Assembly (NCBI GenBank): GCA_009774395.1
Contig: VSNQ01000036.1
Coordinates: 1 to 35,173 of the forward strand
Origin: Lachnospiraceae bacterium
GTDB taxonomy: Bacteria; Bacillota; Clostridia; Lachnospirales; Lachnospiraceae
DNA: 35,173 nucleotides
Direction of reading: 5' to 3'
This document shows positions 31,122 through 35,173 of this stretch, one piece after another. A program made the position numbers and the translations under genes. The notes beneath the pieces were generated by a model. It worked only from the letters and a program-made list of their open reading frames with translations. It was not told where the DNA came from and searched no databases. How positions within the stretch are numbered: the stretch's first letter is position 1; each line of letters begins with the position of its first letter.

Positions 31122-32039
31122 ATGCTCAAAAAGGTATTCGAGTTAGTAAAAAGATATGCAAAAGTCCCTGATGAACGAAAAAAGAAACAATTTTCGGTTC
31201 AACATGAACAAACGGCAAAATGTACTTTAAAGGGCGACAGCCTTAGTTCGGGTGGTATGATTATAGATTCAGATCTGGTACTTGGAAACCTTAGAACAGA
31301 ACGTTGGTACTTGCATTCTAATTATCCTGATGTAATAAAAGTGTCGTTTGCAGTTTTTTATGATGATTGGTGCAAATTTCAAAAGTTACCTGCTGGTCTG
31401 GAACTTCAAAATCTTCTAGCGGAAACGAGAAATAAAAATATTCAGATGTTACGAAAAGAGAATACAAGTTTACCGGAAAAAGCAAGAAGTGACCAAGTTG
31501 GTACTTCAAGCAGTTATAAAGTACAGACAAATATAGATGATAAACTGACAGTAAAAAGTTCAGTAAATGTCAACGAATATCTGCGGGACTTAGCTAATAG
31601 GAGTTATCGGGGAAAGATAGAAGATAAAATGCTGGGCAAAATTGATGAAGCCATACTTGAAAAATATGCTGAAATTAAGCAGCAGGGAGGTATATTGGCA
31701 GGAATATGCAATTTATATCGTCAATTAAGATTTTGCAATCCAGACCTTGCGTTGTACGTTCAAAAAAAGATGCTGCAAGTTGCTAAAGAGCAAGATAATT
31801 TAGCATACGAGAGTATAACAGAGCAACCAACAGGAAAAGAACCAACAAAAATTGACGGTCAGAGTTTTACTGCGGATTTCATAATCGGTACAAATACCCG
31901 CGAAAAACTGGAAAAAACGTTATTAGATTTTATCGAAAATACAACTGAAAACGCACGTAAACACTGTGCAATACCAGAGTGTATTAGAGTGTTGCCGGAT
32001 ATTGCAAATTTGCTATTTGAAATTAGTAGACATCATTAA
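31122..32039 (+). CDS. Element early protein of unknown function, 305 residues
   Basis: I do not recognise this protein. The N-terminal third is basic and then beta-rich (GMIIDSDLVLGNLRTERWYLHSNYPDVIKVSFAVFYDDW). The middle is a Lys/Ser-rich linker, and the C-terminal half is helical (NEYLRDLANRSYRGKIEDKMLGKIDEAILEKYAEIKQQGGILAGICNLYRQLRF). No membrane segment or catalytic motif is apparent. GGGGTGAG lies before the ATG. Its place between regulators and replication genes suggests an early-region DNA or host-takeover role, but nothing more can be claimed. Confidence 0.7.
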   Translation: MLKKVFELVKRYAKVPDERKKKQFSVQHEQTAKCTLKGDSLSSGGMIIDSDLVLGNLRTERWYLHSNYPDVIKVSFAVFYDDWCKFQKLPAGLELQNLLAETRNKNIQMLRKENTSLPEKARSDQVGTSSSYKVQTNIDDKLTVKSSVNVNEYLRDLANRSYRGKIEDKMLGKIDEAILEKYAEIKQQGGILAGICNLYRQLRFCNPDLALYVQKKMLQVAKEQDNLAYESITEQPTGKEPTKIDGQSFTADFIIGTNTREKLEKTLLDFIENTTENARKHCAIPECIRVLPDIANLLFEISRHH

Positions 32040-32079
32040 TAGTAGAACAGTAATCATAAGTAAATGTATCTTAGTGTGA

Positions 32080-32109
32080 TGTGGATAACTTGTGAAAAGG
32101 TGTGGATAA
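32080..32109. promoter_or_regulatory. Two perfect DnaA boxes in tandem
   Basis: TGTGGATAA, the complement of the DnaA box TTATCCACA, occurs at 32080-32088 and 32101-32109 in the same orientation, 21 bp (two helical turns) apart, just before the RNase H-like gene. No other exact copy was noticed in the window. Confidence 0.7.
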
Positions 32110-32113
32110 CCAG

Positions 32114-32557
32114 ATGTTAAAACACGTAGACATATTTATTGAGAGCGACATACCGCCGCTGAAAAGGCAGTCAGGCAGATACGGCTATATACTTGCATAC
32201 ATAAATCAAAATAACGAATTGAAAACAGCGGAAGGCTATGGAAGTGCGCTGTCAGCCACGCAGAACAGCCTTGCGCTGGATGCAATGGCAGCAGCCTTGC
32301 AACGTATGCGAGAAGCAGCAGAAATAAATATCTATGTTAATTCGGCATATGTTGCAGGTATGTTTGCATCCGGAACCTTCGCAGCATGGCAGCAGAACGG
32401 TTTCATTAGCAGCAAAAACAAGAAAATCGTTGATTATCCAAAATGGGAGCGGCTTTCTGCCTTAGTTAAAATGCACGTAGTTATTGTTATGTACACTCCG
32501 CATCACGAATATAGTTTGTATCTGCGTAATTGTATAAAAAACTGCAAGGAAGGATAA
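32114..32557 (+). CDS. RNase H-fold protein lacking the catalytic acids
   Basis: 147 residues. The order of segments follows RNase HI: strand VDIFIES, then GRYGYILAY, NSLALDAMAAALQRM, INIYVNSAYVAGMF, KKIVDYPKWERLSAL, and a His pair in YTPHHEY. The acidic positions are replaced, as far as they can be aligned: first Asp by Glu10, Glu48-type position by Ala54, Asp70-type by Asn76, and no clear final Asp. It may bind RNA:DNA or act as a structural partner without cutting. GTG at 32102 is an alternative start but would overlap a DnaA box and lacks ribosome binding site spacing. The homology is a pattern judgement. Confidence 0.7.
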   Translation: MLKHVDIFIESDIPPLKRQSGRYGYILAYINQNNELKTAEGYGSALSATQNSLALDAMAAALQRMREAAEINIYVNSAYVAGMFASGTFAAWQQNGFISSKNKKIVDYPKWERLSALVKMHVVIVMYTPHHEYSLYLRNCIKNCKEG

Positions 32558-32619
32558 GAAAGAATACTTGCAAAAATCTAATAAATCCAAAACGGATGAA
32601 TAATTCAACAGGTAAATTT

Positions 32620-32730
32620 CTGTGTGTCGTGCGTGGTGCGTATGCACCACATTCTCACAATCCTCTACTTTTATATAGGGTGCGCAGGCTTCCCCTGAAC
32701 AACCGCCTGCGCACCACGCAAGGCACACAG
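32620..32730 (+). ncRNA. GC-rich structured leader with mutually exclusive stems, before the HNHc gene
   Basis: The outer arms 32620-32640 and 32710-32730 pair at 20 of 21 positions counting one wobble. Within are hairpin GTGGTGC-GTAT-GCACCAC (32633-32650) and hairpin GGTGCGCAGGC/GCCTGCGCACC (32679-32689, 32705-32715). Both share bases with the outer arms, so the structures exclude each other. AGGAGG of the next gene follows four bases after the end. Confidence 0.6.
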
Positions 32731-32743
32731 AATAGGAGGCAGT

Positions 32744-33376
32744 ATGTCAGCATATGACGGCAAAATAACAGCAATGCGCGATAATGGCAGCAGTACAGAT
32801 ATTGTTGTCCGTGTAGATGGCGCAGACATGGCATCAGATATCAAAAATAAAAATATCCATGATGTTAGCCTGCGCCTAACTGATACGCGTACAATATCAC
32901 AGGAACAGCGCAAAAAAATTTATGCGACTTTAAAAGATATATCTTTATATACTGGATATACGCCAGAAGAAGCAAAAGAAGTGATGAAATACTATTATAT
33001 CCAGCAGACAGGTAATGATTATTTCTCCTTGTCAGACTGCTCTATACTAACAGCAAAGGAGTTTATTAATCAGTTAATAGACTTTTGTTTAAAAAACGGC
33101 GTAATCACGTCAGAGGCACTCTCAACACGCACAGATGATATAGATACATACCTGTATCAATGCATACGCCGCCGAAAATGTGCTATATGTGGCAAAGACG
33201 GGGAACTGCATCATTGGGACGCGATAGGTATGGGACACGATAGGCGAACCTATGACGACAGCAGCAACAGAAAAATATGCCTGTGCCGTGTACATCATAC
33301 TATTGCACATCAAAAAGGCAGACAAGCATTTGAGAGGGATTATCATGTATATGGGATTATCGTTAAGGAGCAGTGA
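32744..33376 (+). CDS. Phage putative HNHc nuclease
   Basis: 210 residues matching the phage HNHc nuclease type (PF16784). The N-terminal beta region (YDGKITAMRDNGSSTDIVVRVDGAD) and TDTRTISQEQRKKIYATLKDIS lead to the C-terminal HNH fold. There, zinc-type CAICG, ELHHWDAIGMGHDR with the metal-binding His pair, and CRVHHTIAHQKG are visible. In phages this family lies among replication and recombination genes, alongside or in place of a ninR-type nuclease. AGGAGG is 4 bases before the ATG. Its leader carries the structured element at 32620-32730, and the next gene starts five bases after its stop. Confidence 0.88.
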   Translation: MSAYDGKITAMRDNGSSTDIVVRVDGADMASDIKNKNIHDVSLRLTDTRTISQEQRKKIYATLKDISLYTGYTPEEAKEVMKYYYIQQTGNDYFSLSDCSILTAKEFINQLIDFCLKNGVITSEALSTRTDDIDTYLYQCIRRRKCAICGKDGELHHWDAIGMGHDRRTYDDSSNRKICLCRVHHTIAHQKGRQAFERDYHVYGIIVKEQ

Positions 33377-33381
33377 TTGTA

Positions 33382-33585
33382 ATGGAAGAATGGAAAACAA
33401 AATACAAATGCAGCGATTGCAACGACAGCGGATTTGTTTGGACAGTTCGTGCAGACGGCACACGGGAAATGGTGATGTGCCATTGTCATCCGCTGGTCAA
33501 AAACAGAAAAGCAAAGCCTTGGGACGGTGATAGTGCGATCAGGCGCGCAATTAAGAAAAAGGACAATTATAATATTAGAGGGTAA
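33382..33585 (+). CDS. Small zinc-ribbon-like protein
   Basis: 67 residues with CSDCNDSGFVW and MCHCHPLV. The paired CxxC and CxC motifs separated by about 18 residues should bind one zinc, like the DnaJ-type ribbons found next to phage replication genes. The tail is basic. GGAG precedes the ATG at 33382 by about 11 bases; a GTG at 33373 overlapping the previous stop is the alternative start. Confidence 0.75.
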   Translation: MEEWKTKYKCSDCNDSGFVWTVRADGTREMVMCHCHPLVKNRKAKPWDGDSAIRRAIKKKDNYNIRG

Positions 33586-33691
33586 AAGAGTATAACGGAA
33601 CTAATACGTAACATATTTAGTTGTTTGAAAGGTGGCGAATATAGTATTTAATATTACGAAACGATTTATTGAATAAAGGTGGAAGGATATA

Positions 33692-34585
33692 ATGGCAGGA
33701 TTTATAAAAATATATAGGGATATATTAGATTGGGAGTGGTGGTCTGATATAAAGACATACAGAGTATTTACTTATATGTTACTCAAAGCTAATTGGACAG
33801 ATGGAAAATTTAAAGGAATTGATGTCCCGAAAGGGTCATTTGTTACGTCATTAGACAAATTAGCGTATGAAACATCCCTATCAGTGAATGAAGTAAGAAC
33901 AGCGATAAAACATCTAATAAAAACGGATGAAATAACAAGCGAATCGCATGGAAAGTTTACGATATTTACAGTGAAAAACTATTGTCAATATCAAGATGAT
34001 AACAAACAAAACCCAGACAAAGCACAAACAGAAAACAAACAAAACATAGACAAAGAACAAGAAAATATCAAGCAAATCATAGACGAAGCACAAGAAGATA
34101 TCAAGCAAATCACAAACAAAACACAGGAAGATAACAAACAAAACCCAGACAAAGCACAAACAGATAACAGACAGATAACAACAATAGAAGAATATAAGAA
34201 ATATAATAATAAAAAGAATAATATAACTATGTGCATTGCTGACGCAGATGCACTGTTTGACAGAGTATGGATACTGTATCCCCTAAAAAAAGGCAAAGGC
34301 AGAGTATCAGATGCTGCCAAAAAAAGGATAGCAGCTATTGGCTATGACGAAATGGCAAGAGCAATAGAACGGTACAAAAAATACGTTGATAGCGTGGACT
34401 ATTTGCATTACCAAAACGGGAGCACGTTTTTTAATAGCGGATATATAGACTATCTGGACGCAAATTACAGTGATACAGTTGCAAATACACCTAAACATTC
34501 CAGTCAAAAAAATAATCAGTTTGGGCAAATGATACAGCAGGATTACGACATAGAACAACTGGAACAAATGCTAGAAGAAAGCTAA
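33692..34585 (+). CDS. Phage replisome organizer / DnaD-like replication initiator
   Basis: 297 residues. The winged-helix N-terminal domain (FIKIYRDILDWEWWSDIKTYRVFTYMLLKANW, then VPKGSFVTSLDKLAYETSLSVNEVRTAIKHLIKTDEI) is characteristic of phage replisome organizers. Residues 103-160 are five to six copies of an 11-residue repeat (DNKQNPDKAQT type). The C-terminal domain (FDRVWILYPLKKGKGRVSDAAKKRIAAIGYDEMARAIERYKKYV) matches the DnaD/phage replication type with the YPxKKGK motif. It should bind the origin and recruit the host helicase loader. AAGGTGGAAGG precedes the ATG. The only unassigned gap before it (33586-33691) holds nothing else. Confidence 0.88.
   Translation: MAGFIKIYRDILDWEWWSDIKTYRVFTYMLLKANWTDGKFKGIDVPKGSFVTSLDKLAYETSLSVNEVRTAIKHLIKTDEITSESHGKFTIFTVKNYCQYQDDNKQNPDKAQTENKQNIDKEQENIKQIIDEAQEDIKQITNKTQEDNKQNPDKAQTDNRQITTIEEYKKYNNKKNNITMCIADADALFDRVWILYPLKKGKGRVSDAAKKRIAAIGYDEMARAIERYKKYVDSVDYLHYQNGSTFFNSGYIDYLDANYSDTVANTPKHSSQKNNQFGQMIQQDYDIEQLEQMLEES
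33998..34172 (+). repeat. 33-bp tandem repeat encoding an 11-residue unit
   Basis: Units at 33998-34030, 34031-34063, 34064-34096, 34097-34129 and 34130-34162, with a partial sixth. Units 1 and 5 are identical although the ones between have diverged, which points to gene conversion or duplication. An 11-residue period suits a hendecad coiled coil and the AT-rich array could itself bind the product. Confidence 0.9.
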
Positions 34586-34637
34586 AATATTGCACCAGAC
34601 GGCACCATATCAGCCGAGAAAGGAATAAAGGGTAGAA

Positions 34638-34817
34638 ATGATAGGGATAACGGCAAAAGATTTAATACGGGGGCAAAAACAGCGATTAAAAGAAAAAACA
34701 CAGCAGGAAGAAAGCAAAGCGACATTGGCGGCGGCAAAAGCACGGTTTAAGAGAGCACCATATTATTGCACTGTATGCAGCGCAGAAAGGGGAAAACGTG
34801 GAAATATGGCTGATTAA
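34638..34817 (+). CDS. Small basic protein with CxxC, 59 residues
   Basis: MIGITAKDLIRGQKQRLKEK, then an Ala/Lys helix and RAPYYCTVCSAERGKRGNMAD. It is highly basic with a single CTVC pair, perhaps half of a zinc site. AAAGGGTAG precedes the ATG. Its end overlaps the next small frame by 20 bases. Function is unknown; it follows the replication initiator in the same direction. Confidence 0.6.
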   Translation: MIGITAKDLIRGQKQRLKEKTQQEESKATLAAAKARFKRAPYYCTVCSAERGKRGNMAD

Positions 34818-34896
34818 ATTTATAGCAGCGTGTATGTTTGGGATGTGCTGCATGGCAGCAGGATTTATATATTTTTTTGATGAGAGGGGGAAGTAA
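34798..34896 (+). CDS. Putative 32-residue membrane peptide
   Basis: GTG start 5 bases after AAAGGGG. It reads MEIWLIKFIAACMFGMCCMA, then AGFIYFFDERGK: one membrane helix with three Cys and a charged end. The spacing of the ribosome binding site supports translation, but so short a frame could be chance. Confidence 0.45.
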   Translation: MEIWLIKFIAACMFGMCCMAAGFIYFFDERGK

Positions 34897-34913
34897 CAGG
34901 AACAAATAAACAG

Positions 34914-34995
34914 TATGGCGGCAGAGCACCGACCAAGTACCACTACCGCCATAGATTCGCATGAAAGGATTATATCATATATCTTTCTTTCATGC
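34914..34995 (+). promoter_or_regulatory. Two successive hairpins before the last gene
   Basis: TATGGCGG (34914-34921) pairs with CCGCCATA (34946-34953), and GCATGAAAG (34959-34967) pairs with CTTTCATGC (34987-34995). Both are perfect and neither has a T-run. AGGAGG follows at 35004-35009. The second hairpin may extend through its AT-rich loop. Confidence 0.55.
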
Positions 34996-35017
34996 AAGCG
35001 GATAGGAGGAAAAATGT

Positions 35018-35173
35018 ATGGAAGCGAAGGAAAGATTAAGAAATGATATTCTTACAGCTATGAGAGTGCACATTGATGCAAATACGCTGTTGATACTCCG
35101 TTGTTTTGCAACCCCAAAATCAATACCTAAACTCAAAACCCTTATTACATCAGCATTAACAGAATTTTTTTAT
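35018..35173 (+). CDS. Partial gene cut by the window edge
   Basis: 52 codons from an ATG 8 bases after AGGAGG, running off the right end: MEAKERLRNDILTAMRVHID, then ANTLLILRCFATPKSIPKLK. It is helical and soluble. The opening is faintly like the N-terminus of some clostridial tyrosine recombinases, but that is too weak to name it. Confidence 0.6.
   Translation, partial: MEAKERLRNDILTAMRVHIDANTLLILRCFATPKSIPKLKTLITSALTEFFY

Larger units (their letters stand above)
25130..35173. mobile_element. Prophage-like integrated element, left part (right end outside window)
   Basis: Beginning beside tRNA-Lys, the order integrase, cargo genes, two XRE regulators, divergent promoters, Cro-like gene, small early genes, HNHc nuclease and replisome organizer is that of a temperate phage's lysogeny and early-replication region. 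DUF2513 and HNHc proteins are phage-typical. No terminase, capsid or conjugation gene is in view, so an ICE with phage-like regulation cannot be excluded. Confidence 0.8.

Noticed and set aside
32558..32743. Retron or group II intron fragment in the structured gap before the HNHc gene
   Set aside because: No reverse transcriptase or intron domain V/VI is present; the structure is a local set of competing hairpins.
35018..35173. Second tyrosine recombinase at the right edge
   Set aside because: Only 52 codons are visible and no catalytic motif is reached; the resemblance is too faint to call.

Overview
The window is AT-rich, low-GC Firmicute DNA and most resembles a spore-forming, butyrate-producing member of the Lachnospiraceae (Clostridia). 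The grounds are a ptb/buk butyrate pair, a Csp-like subtilisin, a B12/radical SAM DUF4080 protein, a two-gene threonine/serine exporter, strong AGGAGG ribosome binding sites, and a Pro-Gly-Arg-His-Gln-Lys tRNA run without encoded CCA. This placement is an inference from gene content; no marker gene was compared.

Bases 1 to about 24,400 are chromosomal backbone. In order they hold: a GH31 alpha-glucosidase; a coiled-coil protein; two unrecognised extracellular- or coat-like proteins, one with GNGGx repeats and DUF4397-like domains; a DUF2752 membrane protein; a Q/P-repeat membrane protein; an rRNA-type methyltransferase; ptb and buk for the last steps of butyrate formation; the split ThrE-type exporter; a subtilase; the radical SAM protein; a LytTR/DUF3021 regulator pair; a membrane-anchored Ntn amide hydrolase; two small proteins (one DUF1700/HAAS-like with a membrane segment); an Asn/Gln/Ser-rich small protein; and a cluster of THUMP methyltransferase, degenerate AMIN-amidase-like protein, rdgB and a YfcE-type phosphodiesterase. 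Intergenic gaps carry foldback elements with GGGGCTGTCG arms and a second hairpin family built around GAGTAGG.

Bases 24,420-25,186 are a six-gene tRNA operon with a consensus promoter (TTGACA-17-TATAAT) and a 15-bp terminator stem.

From just after tRNA-Lys to the right edge lies a prophage-like integrated element whose far end is outside the window. The leftward lysogeny arm holds a tyrosine integrase, an Rpn-family nuclease, a DUF4160 remnant with its partner gene, a frameshifted XRE regulator and an intact XRE repressor. The rightward arm holds a Cro-like protein, small early proteins, a DUF2513 gene (leftward), an excisionase-like HTH protein, a catalytically degenerate RNase H-like protein, an HNHc nuclease, a zinc-binding protein and a replisome organizer with an 11-residue repeat. 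The switch region has two divergent near-consensus promoters and three operator-like 14-mers spaced about three helical turns apart.

The least explained signals are regulatory: a possible two-state leader over the integrase ribosome binding site, phased ATAGC repeats at the integrase/tRNA boundary, two perfect DnaA boxes before the dead RNase H-like gene, a GC-rich two-conformer hairpin before the HNHc gene, a one-base frameshift in an A8 tract of the second repressor, and a near-leaderless THUMP methyltransferase gene.
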